This document shows, one piece after another, positions 44,538-53,736 of a stretch of DNA of 64,000 nt. Where the stretch lies: NCBI GenBank assembly GCA_007118145.1, contig SKSD01000026.1:28989-92988 (forward strand), written 5' to 3'. This stretch comes from Halobacteriales archaeon. GTDB taxonomy: Archaea > Halobacteriota > Halobacteria > Halobacteriales > SKSH01. The notes beneath the pieces were generated by a model. It was not told the DNA's origin. It searched no databases and saw nothing but the letters and a program-made list of their open reading frames with translations. A program made the translations under genes and the position numbers. The stretch's first letter is position 1, and each line of letters begins with the position of its first letter.

Positions 44538-44828
44538 TCATCCCACCTTCGTTGCACAGTTGCCACAGTAGGTGTAGACCGACTCCCAGTTGTTATCGAA
44601 TCCGCATGCCTGACACGTGAGGATTTGACCCTCACCGGTTGTGGACGTGTGCGACGAGGATTTCGCCTGTTGGTTACTCGACTTGAACGTCGTATCATCG
44701 CCTGTCTCACTCGCGGCGCTTGGATACATGGTATCACCACGCTGTCCAGCGCGGATGAAGTACAAGAAAAAGGCAAGCTGCAAGAGTGCAGCGAACCCGA
44801 TGATGGCGAGGATGAATCCCCACTCCAT
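44538..44828 (-). CDS. membrane-anchored zinc-ribbon protein
   Basis: A 96-residue protein: one N-terminal span (WGFILAIIGFAALLQLAFFL), a Ser/Thr/Gln-rich linker, and a C-terminal zinc ribbon with CQAC and CGNC. The ribbon probably faces the cytoplasm and binds a partner protein. It lies between an acyltransferase gene and an Nmad3-like gene, all in the same direction with short gaps. Confidence 0.72.
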   Translation of the reverse strand: MEWGFILAIIGFAALLQLAFFLYFIRAGQRGDTMYPSAASETGDDTTFKSSNQQAKSSSHTSTTGEGQILTCQACGFDNNWESVYTYCGNCATKVG

Positions 44829-44870
44829 GGTCACTACGGAATACGTGGTCAACCCACTTGGATGTTCGTA

Positions 44871-45773
44871 TCACCCCTCAGGCGGGTCCAGTTGTCTCCC
44901 GAACTCATCGAACAGTTCGATGTCATCGGGAATGACGCTCTCGATGATCCGATCGCGACGATTCGAGGGGAGCTCATCATCCGGGTCACGGGCGACCGAT
45001 TCCCACCCTGGTTTGACCCGGACACTCCTCGCCGGTGCGCCGACGGCGACGTGGTGTGCCGGGATATCATGTTGAACCACCGCCTTCCCACCGATGACGG
45101 CGTTCTCACCGATGCGGACGCCACCGCGAACCATGGCGTCATAGGTGATACGGACGTCATCCTCGATGATGGTGTGATAGTTCGTCACCGCAGTCTGGTC
45201 GACGATATCGTGGTCGTGTGAGTAGATGTGTGCACCCTCACTGATACTCACACGGTCACCGATAGTGAGACGACCACGATCATCGAGATGCACACTATCG
45301 TGGATGACGGTGTTATCGCCCACCCTGAGGTTGTGGCCATAACTCATCGTCACATCACGAAAGATCCTGAGGTTATCACCCGCCTCCTCGAAGAGCTGCT
45401 TCGCGAGCATCTGCCTGAAATCCAGAGCGAACCCGACGTTACTCGCCAGTGGGGTCCGGTCGAACTGGCGCCAGAGCCACTGGAGTGTCTTCGAGCGAGC
45501 GAACTTTCCCTCGTCTTTCTCGGCATACCACTCGCTCTCTAACGCGGCGTTATCGGGGTGGTAGTTACGCAATCGGATGTGATCGGCATCCGTCACCTCT
45601 TCACCTGCTCGCCATCGGTCGAAGAGGTCGCGCTCGCCATTGAGATCGACGAGCACCTCCTGGACGGTATCCCCCAGGGCGTCGCTCGATACGATCGCCT
45701 GTCTGACGGAGTCTACATACGCAGAATACTCGCTCGCAGCCTCCGAGGGGAGCGCAACTCGCCGTTTGGTCAT
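44871..45773 (-). CDS. left-handed beta-helix acyltransferase
   Basis: A 300-residue protein. From about residue 120 it shows hexapeptide repeats (VGDNTVIHDSVHLDD, IGDRVSISEGAHIYS, IGENAVIGGKAVV) of the left-handed beta-helix acyltransferases, with the catalytic-type His in SHDHDIVD and the trimer loop HVAVGAPARSV. The class transfers acetyl or other groups from CoA to sugars or amino acids. The N-terminal 110 residues are helical and not typical of maltose or serine acetyltransferases. ATG 45773 is preferred to the upstream GTG two codons earlier. Confidence 0.87.
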   Translation of the reverse strand: MTKRRVALPSEAASEYSAYVDSVRQAIVSSDALGDTVQEVLVDLNGERDLFDRWRAGEEVTDADHIRLRNYHPDNAALESEWYAEKDEGKFARSKTLQWLWRQFDRTPLASNVGFALDFRQMLAKQLFEEAGDNLRIFRDVTMSYGHNLRVGDNTVIHDSVHLDDRGRLTIGDRVSISEGAHIYSHDHDIVDQTAVTNYHTIIEDDVRITYDAMVRGGVRIGENAVIGGKAVVQHDIPAHHVAVGAPARSVRVKPGWESVARDPDDELPSNRRDRIIESVIPDDIELFDEFGRQLDPPEG

Positions 45774-45879
45774 ACTCACCGATATGGCGCTCCCAACACA
45801 AAAGCCGTTTTGTCAGGGCGGATTCCGCCGCTAGTGTCTGGACTATACGAACCTAGGTGTGGACTGGCGGGTGATCCTG

Positions 45880-47280
45880 TCAGGCCAGGAAGACGTGTCT
45901 AGGACGGCGTTGGAGTACATCGCGACCCCATTGGACTGTCTCACGGAATGCTTCCGAACCGAAAAAGCCCATCGCGTCCGCTTTCGCATCCCAGCGACTC
46001 GCGATGAACATATCACAGTCATCATCAACCCTGGTGAACAGGTGTGTTTCACGGTGGCCTTCCATGTCATCAAGCATCGCCCCGACCTGGTCGAAGGTGT
46101 CGACGAAGTCCCCACGATGTTCTGGTTTGACAGTGTAGAACATGCCCATCGTTTCCCAGCCGTCACCGTCATCTCGTTCTTGTACACTTGGAAGGTCGGT
46201 GAGGAATCCAGCAGCTGTCTCAGCCGCACTCGCCGTCTTCCAGAGGCTGACGATGGCGTGTCGACCCTCCGTCTCGTACACTCCCGTATCGACGTGTGTA
46301 TCGTAGTGATCGAAGTTCCCGACGAGTCGGTTGACACCCTCGACGAGCTCGTCCTGATCGGCGGTTGAGTAAAGCACGAGAGCGTTGATATCTTCACCAT
46401 GAGGTTGGCCTGCATAGACCCCGAGGTCGGCGAGTTCTTCCCTGATGGAGGTCGCGTCGGGTTCATCTGTCGATGTCGATTGGCCTGTCTCCTGGGATGT
46501 TCCGACCGGCTCACCGGCCAGTAGCGCATCGAGTTGTGTCGGAGCCATCCGTCTCCCCACGCGGAACGGTCCGAACTCACCAAAACGAGACGTGGATGGG
46601 TCGAATCGCATCTCATACAGTAGCGATTTGATGACCGTTGGGTCGTCAGCGAACAGCGTGACACCCCACTCCCAGTCTTCAAACCCGATGCTCCCCGTGA
46701 TGATTTGGCGTACCTTGCCAGCATACTGTTTGCCGATCTCACCGTGGGCAGCCATGTGCTCAGCACGATCCTCGAATGAGAGATCGTACCAGTTATCCCG
46801 ATCACCACGACGCTTTGACATCGGATAGAACGAGACCACCTCGGCATCGGGGATGGATGGATAGAGCCGTGTCTGGATGTATCGCTCGATGCCCGGGTCG
46901 ACCGAAGCATCATCCTCAAAGTACTCCTCGGTGAGGTAACCCGATACCTCCGTCACTGAGATATACGAATCGGATCGGGTGGTGATCTCACATAGTGGAC
47001 TCGCGTCGATGCGCCGTTCGATCGCATCGAGGTCACCGAGTGTCTCACGGAAATGTATCCCTATCAAGTCTGCGTGATGGCCGAGGCCGACGAAGAACGC
47101 TGAATCACCTGCTCCTTCTGCTCCCTCCGCCTCGATCGATGCGAGAAGTTCACGGCCAGCCTCGAGGATTCGTTCACGCTCAGGCTGACTCATCGACCGC
47201 CAGGCACCCCAATCGACCTGACGGAAGTCGTGAAAGGCGTACCATCCCTCCTCAGTCGGTGGTGGTCGTCGTCTGCTCAT
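45880..47280 (-). CDS. PitA-type chlorite dismutase-like/ABM fusion heme protein
   Basis: A 466-residue protein. The N-terminal half (about residues 10-250) is the chlorite dismutase/HemQ domain: EHMAAHGEIGKQY with the probable heme ligand His179, VRQIITGSIGFEDWEWGVTLF and YEMRFDPSTSRFGEFGPF. After a Thr/Ser/Glu linker, residues about 285-460 form a stress-responsive/antibiotic-monooxygenase-like domain (VLYSTADQDELVEGVNRLVG). This fusion is haloarchaeal PitA, linked to coproheme or peroxide chemistry; HemQ-like decarboxylation of coproheme is one proposal. ATG 47280 gives the family N terminus. It is divergent from a PadR regulator. Confidence 0.88.
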   Translation of the reverse strand: MSRRRPPPTEEGWYAFHDFRQVDWGAWRSMSQPERERILEAGRELLASIEAEGAEGAGDSAFFVGLGHHADLIGIHFRETLGDLDAIERRIDASPLCEITTRSDSYISVTEVSGYLTEEYFEDDASVDPGIERYIQTRLYPSIPDAEVVSFYPMSKRRGDRDNWYDLSFEDRAEHMAAHGEIGKQYAGKVRQIITGSIGFEDWEWGVTLFADDPTVIKSLLYEMRFDPSTSRFGEFGPFRVGRRMAPTQLDALLAGEPVGTSQETGQSTSTDEPDATSIREELADLGVYAGQPHGEDINALVLYSTADQDELVEGVNRLVGNFDHYDTHVDTGVYETEGRHAIVSLWKTASAAETAAGFLTDLPSVQERDDGDGWETMGMFYTVKPEHRGDFVDTFDQVGAMLDDMEGHRETHLFTRVDDDCDMFIASRWDAKADAMGFFGSEAFRETVQWGRDVLQRRPRHVFLA

Positions 47281-47402
47281 GGGCTGTGGGTAGGTCTCGG
47301 GTGATTGAAGGACGTTTTCGTTTCGGGGTGACTCATACTGCACCGGTCCACTATGCCTGAACCGTAAACCTTTGGCCACTCACCTGTGAACTATCATGAA
47401 AG

Positions 47403-47921
47403 ATGCGCAAATCCGGCCCGCCTAAAGGGCTCATCGCATATCTCGTTCTGGAACTTCTCGAAGAGAAGCCGCGATATGGGTATGAGATTCTCAAGGAGAT
47501 TCGGTCGATCAGCGGCGGCCACTGGGAGCCATCCTATGGATCGGTATATCCGATCTTGTACAAGTTCGAGGAGAAGGGCTGGACGGACCGCCTCGAACGT
47601 GAGGAAGAACCCGATCGTAAGTACTTCGAGCTGACCGACGAAGGCCGTCAGAAACTTGAGGAGAAACGCTCCTCCGGAGATATTGACGCCAAGGACTTCA
47701 TCGATGTCATCCTCGGTTTCTACCATGTGTTCGTCACCTTCGCCACGGATGACCGCCTCCAGGTAGAGGTGCCTGATGGTGAGTGGCGCTTCGATGAGGA
47801 CTTCTCCTCGTGGATCATCGAACAGCTCATCCGCCATCACGAGCGTGACTTTGGTACCTTCACGCGTATCGCTGACTCACCAGAGGTGTTTTACGAACGG
47901 ATGGGTGTCGAGCCGTACTAA
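47403..47921 (+). CDS. PadR family transcriptional regulator
   Basis: A 172-residue protein. The winged helix reads AYLVLELLEEKPRYGYEIL, then WEPSYGSVYPILYKFEEKGW, typical of PadR, followed by a helical C-terminal dimer arm and a longer acidic tail. PadR proteins are usually repressors released by a small ligand. The closest divergent gene is pitA (122 bp between starts), a candidate target. Its end overlaps the site-2 protease gene tail to tail by four bases. Confidence 0.9.
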   Translation: MRKSGPPKGLIAYLVLELLEEKPRYGYEILKEIRSISGGHWEPSYGSVYPILYKFEEKGWTDRLEREEEPDRKYFELTDEGRQKLEEKRSSGDIDAKDFIDVILGFYHVFVTFATDDRLQVEVPDGEWRFDEDFSSWIIEQLIRHHERDFGTFTRIADSPEVFYERMGVEPY

Positions 47922-49723
47922 GGCGCGAGCAGTCCGGCACCAAAGATGAGTATCAGGAAGCTGGCCAGCATCACGAGTGCAACGGCCGTCACAATGACTG
48001 CCACGACGCGATTGCTCGCCCCGATGGGCGAACGGGAGAGGATCGACTCGGTTGCCGAGCGAAGGATGTGGCCACCATCGAGCGGGATGGCAGGGATACA
48101 GTTGAAAAATCCGAGATTGAGGTTGATCCAGCCCGTCCAGAACAGGATATTGGCGAGAAGGAAGGTTCCGCTTCCCAACATGGCGAGTGGTCCCTCGATG
48201 ACGAAGAAGTTCATCGTATCACCGGTAAACCCTGGGAAGTTGAACGGAAGGACACTCCCGAGGACGATGCTCGCCAGTGGCAAGAACACGGCGATGACCA
48301 TCTTTCCGAGGAAGGAATCCGCCACACCGATGGGATCATCATCAGGGTCTCCACCCCCGATGAGGGCCAGGTAGCGATCGGCTGGGAAGGCACGGATACC
48401 GAAGTCGCTGATGATCATGCCGGTGACCCCTTGTGTGGTCCTGACCCCGAGAAACCCACCGCCGTCAGCGCCCTCGCCGAGGGTAACATCGACGGTATGT
48501 GTCTCGTTATTGACGATATACGATACCGGCACGGTCGATCCCGGGGTCTGATCGGCCAGGACGTCTTGCAAATCTGCCGTTGATTTGATCGGTTCACTCG
48601 CGATTGACGTGATGACCACCTCGCTGAGCTCCTCAACACCTGCATCAGCGAGTGGTCCCTCGGTGACGATGGCGTACGAGCCGATCGGGATAGTCGTCGA
48701 GCGGGACTCACCATCGGGTGTTCTGTAGGTCAGTGTCGCCATATCACGCTCGGCCAGCAGATCCTCGAACGCAGGCATCGTGTGTACCTCTTCGCCGTTG
48801 ATGCTCAGTATCGTCGACCCCTCAGGGATATCCGAGGGTCCTGGGGAGATAGCCGTCACGAGCAAGGACCGCTCGACCGATTTCGTCTCGTCATCGTTCA
48901 CCTCGACGGTCACGGTACGTTCACCGATGTCATCCAGTTTGGCGCTGAGTTCGTCGAAGTCCTCGATTGCCTGCCCCTCGATGGCGGTGATACGATCACC
49001 CGAATCGATCCCAGCCTGATCGGCCGCCGATCCAGGAAGCACACCACCGACAGCCGCACCCGGGGCGACTGCGATGGCTCCGGCGACCGGTCCGAACAAC
49101 AGCGCAAAGACGATGATCGTGACGACGAAGTTACCGGTGACCCCGGCAGCGAACATGCGCGTCCGGGCACCTCGTGAGACCTCGCTCGCACTCTCCTCAT
49201 CGGGTTCAACGAACGCCCCGAGTGGGATGAACGCGATCAGCGCCACACCCATCGATTTGATATCGATGTGTTCGACGCGACAGAGGAGCCCATGGGCACC
49301 CTCATGGACGACCAGACCGATCACGAGCCCGACGATGATCTCCGGTGCCACCTCGAGCGGGAGGAACTCGTTCACCCCCGGGATCACCAGGACATTCTGT
49401 GGCTGTTGGATCTGGTCAGGAGTCGGACTCAATGCGGACAAGATCGCCGAGACGAGCAGCATCACAAATGACCCGATCATAACGACGATGGCGATACCGA
49501 CCCCGATATTCGCCCAGGCACGCCACCACCGGCGTCGTTGCGCCAATCTGTCGAGAAACTCGCGCCCACGTTTCGTCCTGATGGTCGTGATAGGTCCGGT
49601 GGTGTTGACCGACTCCGGGAGGACTCCCATCCGCCCGAGGATGACCACTGCTACCCAGTAGACAAAGATTCCAACCAGAATCCACATCCACAGGTCCATC
49701 GAGAATGTGTCCGGTTCGAACAC
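47918..49723 (-). CDS. site-2 type membrane metalloprotease with PDZ domains
   Basis: A 601-residue intramembrane protease of family M50. The zinc motif HEGAH is at residues 140-144 and the second site, CIPAIPLDGGH, near residue 550. PDZ-like segments lie between them (GGVLPGSAADQAGI, GEGADGGGFLGV). It should cut membrane-anchored regulators or remnant signal peptides within the bilayer. Another M50 protease is encoded at 56516, so the organism has at least two. The start codon is GTG. Confidence 0.92.
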   Translation of the reverse strand: MFEPDTFSMDLWMWILVGIFVYWVAVVILGRMGVLPESVNTTGPITTIRTKRGREFLDRLAQRRRWWRAWANIGVGIAIVVMIGSFVMLLVSAILSALSPTPDQIQQPQNVLVIPGVNEFLPLEVAPEIIVGLVIGLVVHEGAHGLLCRVEHIDIKSMGVALIAFIPLGAFVEPDEESASEVSRGARTRMFAAGVTGNFVVTIIVFALLFGPVAGAIAVAPGAAVGGVLPGSAADQAGIDSGDRITAIEGQAIEDFDELSAKLDDIGERTVTVEVNDDETKSVERSLLVTAISPGPSDIPEGSTILSINGEEVHTMPAFEDLLAERDMATLTYRTPDGESRSTTIPIGSYAIVTEGPLADAGVEELSEVVITSIASEPIKSTADLQDVLADQTPGSTVPVSYIVNNETHTVDVTLGEGADGGGFLGVRTTQGVTGMIISDFGIRAFPADRYLALIGGGDPDDDPIGVADSFLGKMVIAVFLPLASIVLGSVLPFNFPGFTGDTMNFFVIEGPLAMLGSGTFLLANILFWTGWINLNLGFFNCIPAIPLDGGHILRSATESILSRSPIGASNRVVAVIVTAVALVMLASFLILIFGAGLLAP

Positions 49724-49751
49724 CCTAATGGGTTGTGTTTCGTCGAATCAG

Positions 49752-51371
49752 TCACGCCTCACGCCGGAGTCTTGCCACGACGAACTCCCGATCCAACTCA
49801 GCGAGAAACGGCCCCAACTTCGGCCCAGTGTCCTCATCGAAGAACAGTCGATACCCCGCGGCGAACACCGCTCGAGGCTCAAGGCCGTACTCCTCTGCGG
49901 CGATGAAGATGGCACTCTGGATATCCTCACCGGCTGCACCACCATCCACCACGGCTGCGATATCATCGAGGGCGGATTCGACTGCAGGGTCGAGGTCGAC
50001 CGAAGGGATGGTATCTCGCTTGAGCTCGTAGTTGAACCGGTTATCCGTCAACGCAGCCCACCGTCCAGCCCGTTCGACCCGTTCGAGTGCCGTGGCCACA
50101 GCAGAGTCCGAAGTATCGACATCGAGGTGTCCCTCCTTGATGGCGATCTGTCGATGCAACTCCGGGTCATCCGTCATGGCGAGGACAGCTGCGAAAGTAT
50201 ACGGGAGCCTTGCGGGTCGTTCGCTGACATCGTCCACGAGGAAGGGATAGATACGACTGGCTCGTCGGACGAGGTGCTCTGGTTCTACGCGTTCGCCGAA
50301 GTACGCCTCCTCAAACGCATCGAACTCATCGACGAGAAGGTCGATGCGCTCGATCGAGAAATCCCGGCCACGGGATGGATCTTTCGAGAAGAAGTACTTG
50401 AGCACCGCTGCCTCGATCAGTGCGAGTACGTCCGAGACCATGACGACGTGCCCGGTCGATGACGAGAACGCCTCTCCCTCGTAGGTGAACCACTCATAGA
50501 CCATCGGTTCAGGAGGTTCGATATCCATGATCTCCTCGGCGATGGCAACGCCGCTTGGCCACGATCCTTCGGCGTGATCCTTCCCGAACGGTTCGAAATC
50601 CACGCCCAGGTTTGCCCACTGGGCGACCCATTCAAAACGCCAAGGTAGTTTCCCGTCTCGGAGTGTGGCCGTCCCTTCATGTCCACACCCTTCGATCGAG
50701 CGCTCGCCTATCTCAAGGTCGGTACAGCGATACGAGATGGTACCTGCCTCGGTATCGACACCGGTGACGGTCTCGGTAATCTTCCCGCATGCCTCGCAGA
50801 TGGGATTGAACGGGACGTAATCGTCGTCCACCTTCGCCTGAAACTCGGCGAGCACCTCCCTCGCCGCATCGCGTCGTTCGAGCACCTGTCGGGTGACCGG
50901 TTCGAGCGCACCGGATTCGTACAGGTCGGTCGAGGAGACGAGGTCGATCGGGATCTCCAGGTCATCGGCAATCGCCTGGATAAGTGAGGAAAAGTGCTCA
51001 CCATAGGATGCACAGCAACCGAACGGGTCTGGGATATCTGTATAGGGTTTGCCGAGGTTACGACCCAGAGCACCAGCGTCAACATCGCCCAGGTCGACGA
51101 TGTTCCCCTCGAGATCAGCAAGCTTACGCGGAAGCTTGCGTAACGGATCGCGATCGTCTGCCGTGAACACCTGACGAACCTCGTGTCCACGTTCGCGAAG
51201 TACCTCGGCGACGAAGTATCCGAGGATGATCTCATTGGCGTTACCGAGATGCGGGATACCTGAGGGGGAGATCCCGCCCTTGATGACGATGGGCTCACCG
51301 GGCTCACGTGCCTCGATCGCATCGGCCACCTCGTCTGCCCAGAAGACCGGACCGTGTGTCTCTTCAGCCAT
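49752..51371 (-). CDS. lysS: lysyl-tRNA synthetase, class I
   Basis: A 539-residue class I LysRS, the type used by most Archaea. The HIGH-equivalent is IPHLGN (His41), and the KMSKS-equivalent is AFSSSTG (Ser303-Ser305). A Cys knuckle (C192, C195, C216, C229) is visible in the middle. It loads lysine on tRNA-Lys. The start overlaps the end of the UMP kinase gene by eight bases, so the two are coupled. Length is normal. Confidence 0.96.
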   Translation of the reverse strand: MAEETHGPVFWADEVADAIEAREPGEPIVIKGGISPSGIPHLGNANEIILGYFVAEVLRERGHEVRQVFTADDRDPLRKLPRKLADLEGNIVDLGDVDAGALGRNLGKPYTDIPDPFGCCASYGEHFSSLIQAIADDLEIPIDLVSSTDLYESGALEPVTRQVLERRDAAREVLAEFQAKVDDDYVPFNPICEACGKITETVTGVDTEAGTISYRCTDLEIGERSIEGCGHEGTATLRDGKLPWRFEWVAQWANLGVDFEPFGKDHAEGSWPSGVAIAEEIMDIEPPEPMVYEWFTYEGEAFSSSTGHVVMVSDVLALIEAAVLKYFFSKDPSRGRDFSIERIDLLVDEFDAFEEAYFGERVEPEHLVRRASRIYPFLVDDVSERPARLPYTFAAVLAMTDDPELHRQIAIKEGHLDVDTSDSAVATALERVERAGRWAALTDNRFNYELKRDTIPSVDLDPAVESALDDIAAVVDGGAAGEDIQSAIFIAAEEYGLEPRAVFAAGYRLFFDEDTGPKLGPFLAELDREFVVARLRREA

Positions 51372-52083
51372 CGGTATCCCATGCGGGCGGTCGCGGTGCG
51401 CCCTCGATACGTACCGTGGTCCCATCGTGGGCACCGGACCGTACTGCCTGCTCAATCGCGACTGGGTCGCTACCGTCCATGACGATCGTCGGGAGCTTCG
51501 CCCGCTGAATGATCTTCGCGGCGAGCAGGTCGACCGGCGATTTACTCCCCGCACTCATGTGGATAGAGGCGATCACCTCGAGCAGCTCGTCGATGTCGAT
51601 CTCCTCAAAGCGCGTCGCTGTCGCGTCCTCATGTGGGTCACCGCTGTAGACACCATCAACGCTCGTCGCATACACCAACAGGTCTGCCCGGACGTATTCG
51701 GCGGTTGCCGCGCTGACCGCGTCGGTCGTCTGTGCAGGTGCGACCCCGCCGAGGACGGGTAAATCGCCATGCCGGAGTGCCTGACCTGCCTCGGCGTAGG
51801 TAGTAGCCGGCCAGGGATGGGCGAGCTCGCCGATGGCCTCGATCATGAGGCGTGCGTTGACCCGCGTGATGTCAATACCGATCTCGTCGAGGCGGACCTC
51901 ATCGGCACCGAGATCCCGTCCGACTTCGATGAACTCACGGGCGATCGACCCGCCACCGACGACGACTGCCACCTCGTGGCCAGAGTCGACCAGACGTTCG
52001 ACCGCTGATGCGTGCCCTTCAATGGTCTCGGCGGAGCGCTCACCGAACAGCACGCTCCCACCCAGCGAGATGACGGTTCTCAT
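51364..52083 (-). CDS. pyrH: UMP kinase
   Basis: A 239-residue archaeal-type UMP kinase of the amino-acid kinase fold: VISLGGSVLF at the phosphate-binding start, VVVGGGSIAREFI, and VLGGVAPAQTTDAVSA, then YATSVDGVYSGDP near the ATP site. It converts UMP to UDP with ATP. It lies first in a pair with lysS, overlapping by eight bases. Confidence 0.95.
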   Translation of the reverse strand: MRTVISLGGSVLFGERSAETIEGHASAVERLVDSGHEVAVVVGGGSIAREFIEVGRDLGADEVRLDEIGIDITRVNARLMIEAIGELAHPWPATTYAEAGQALRHGDLPVLGGVAPAQTTDAVSAATAEYVRADLLVYATSVDGVYSGDPHEDATATRFEEIDIDELLEVIASIHMSAGSKSPVDLLAAKIIQRAKLPTIVMDGSDPVAIEQAVRSGAHDGTTVRIEGAPRPPAWDTDG

Positions 52084-52131
52084 TGCACCGAGATACCGAA
52101 GAGGCGTCCTTAAGGGTTGCCAAGCGTGGAT

Positions 52132-53736
52132 TCAACGCTCCTCAGTGACCTTCCCTTCGAGACGGTCGCGTTCAAGAGCCACCTCTGACCGGTCAGATAC
52201 AGGCCCGTATCCACCGCCGCCTGGTGTCCGGATCGTGATGACGTCCCCAGCAGCCGCCTCGACGGTCACTTTCGAGCCAACTGGTGTGTCATCGATGAGG
52301 TTCTCGCCGGCCGACCCCGCCTCACCACCGCTCGCCCCAGGCGGGCCGAATACTCGACGATCGGAGAGGATTGAGACGGTGGCATCGGTCTCGAGACGGA
52401 TCACCCGTTCGATACCGAGGCCGCCACGGTATCGGCCAGCACCACCACTCCCAGGACGGAGCGAGTAGCACTCGACAGTGAACGGGAACGTCTGTTCGAG
52501 TGCCTCGACCGGTGTGTTGAGGGTGTTGGTCATGCCGACATGGACGCCATCCATCCCATCCTTGGTCGAGCGTGCACCCGAACCCCCACCGATTGTCTCG
52601 TAGTATGTTGCTACCTCGTTGCTATGTGGGCCGATCACGAGGTTGTTCATCGTCCCCTGTCCGTGTGCAGGGAGAGTGGGATCTGCCTCGCTGAGTGCCT
52701 CGAGGACCACATCTGCGACACGCTGACTGGTCTCGACGTTCCCGCCGCTGACTGCAGCAGGTGGCCGTGGGTGCAACACTGAACCGCGTGGGATATCGAT
52801 ATCGATGGGGTCGAAGCACCCGTGATTCGATGGGATATCTGGATCGGTCACACACCTCGTGACGAAGTAGACCGCACTCTTTGTCACCGCAGGTGGTGCG
52901 TTGACGTTGCCGTCGACCTGCTCAGCGGTACCGTTAAAATCGACCGTCAACGAACGATCTGCGACCCGTACGGTTGTCTCGATTTCGATGGAATCTTCGG
53001 TGATACCATCACCTTCCAGCTGATCGCGAGCATGGTAGCTCCCCTCAGGGAGTGCTGCCAAGGCTTGGTGGGTCCGACGCCTTGAGTACTCGATGATGGC
53101 ATCGAACGCATCGAGCAGCCATGCCTGACCATGCTCCTCGACGAGCTCGCCAAGCCGTCGTTCGCCGAGGTGTGCCGCACCGAGTTGTGCCTGGAGGTCG
53201 GCACGACGACTCGCTGGGTGACGCACATTGGCCAGCCAGAGCTCGAACAGGTCCCTATCGAGTGAACCGTCTCGGACGATGCGTACTGGTGGGATACGCA
53301 ACCCCTCAGCGTATACCTCGCGTGAGCCTCCGGGGAGACTGCCAGGTGTGGCACCACCGACATCATCGTGATGCGCACGGATGGCCGCATACCCGAGACA
53401 CTCGCCCACAGGAGCGAGTGGCTTGATGATGGTGATATCCGGTAGATGGGTCCCACCCAGGTAGGGGTCGTTGAGCAGGTAGGTATCACCCGGTTGTGGG
53501 TCATGTTCGATGACGGCACCGACCGCATCAGGCATGGCTCCGAGGTGCACCGGGATGTGCTCAGCCTGTGCGACCATCCGTCCTGCTGGGCAAAACAGTG
53601 CCGTTGAACAGTCCTGTCGCTCCTTGATGTTCGGAGAGAAGGCACCTCGGATGAGCGTTCGGCCCATCTCAGTCGCGATCCCTTCAAGCTGATTGCGGAT
53701 GACCGCAAGGTCGACGGCATCGAGTGACGGGCTCAT
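52132..53736 (-). CDS. hyuB: hydantoinase B/5-oxoprolinase subunit
   Basis: A 534-residue HyuB-type protein. Signature segments are VIRNQLEGIATEMGRTLIRGAFSPNI shown in parts (VIRNQLEGIATEMG, TLIRGAFSPNI), ERQDCSTALFCPAGRMVAQ, GDTYLLNDPYLGGTHLPDI, and near the end GSGGAGRYRGGLGIERVI and PGGGGYG. The complex with HyuA hydrolyses hydantoins, N-methylhydantoins or 5-oxoproline using ATP, or relatives carboxylate acetone or acetophenone. Its ATG overlaps the hyuA stop by four bases (ATGA), so they are translated together. Confidence 0.9.
   Translation of the reverse strand: MSPSLDAVDLAVIRNQLEGIATEMGRTLIRGAFSPNIKERQDCSTALFCPAGRMVAQAEHIPVHLGAMPDAVGAVIEHDPQPGDTYLLNDPYLGGTHLPDITIIKPLAPVGECLGYAAIRAHHDDVGGATPGSLPGGSREVYAEGLRIPPVRIVRDGSLDRDLFELWLANVRHPASRRADLQAQLGAAHLGERRLGELVEEHGQAWLLDAFDAIIEYSRRRTHQALAALPEGSYHARDQLEGDGITEDSIEIETTVRVADRSLTVDFNGTAEQVDGNVNAPPAVTKSAVYFVTRCVTDPDIPSNHGCFDPIDIDIPRGSVLHPRPPAAVSGGNVETSQRVADVVLEALSEADPTLPAHGQGTMNNLVIGPHSNEVATYYETIGGGSGARSTKDGMDGVHVGMTNTLNTPVEALEQTFPFTVECYSLRPGSGGAGRYRGGLGIERVIRLETDATVSILSDRRVFGPPGASGGEAGSAGENLIDDTPVGSKVTVEAAAGDVITIRTPGGGGYGPVSDRSEVALERDRLEGKVTEER

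Noticed and set aside
45843-46919. 358-codon frame inside pitA in another phase
   Set aside because: Low-complexity Arg/Ser-rich translation overlapping a clear heme-protein gene in the same direction.
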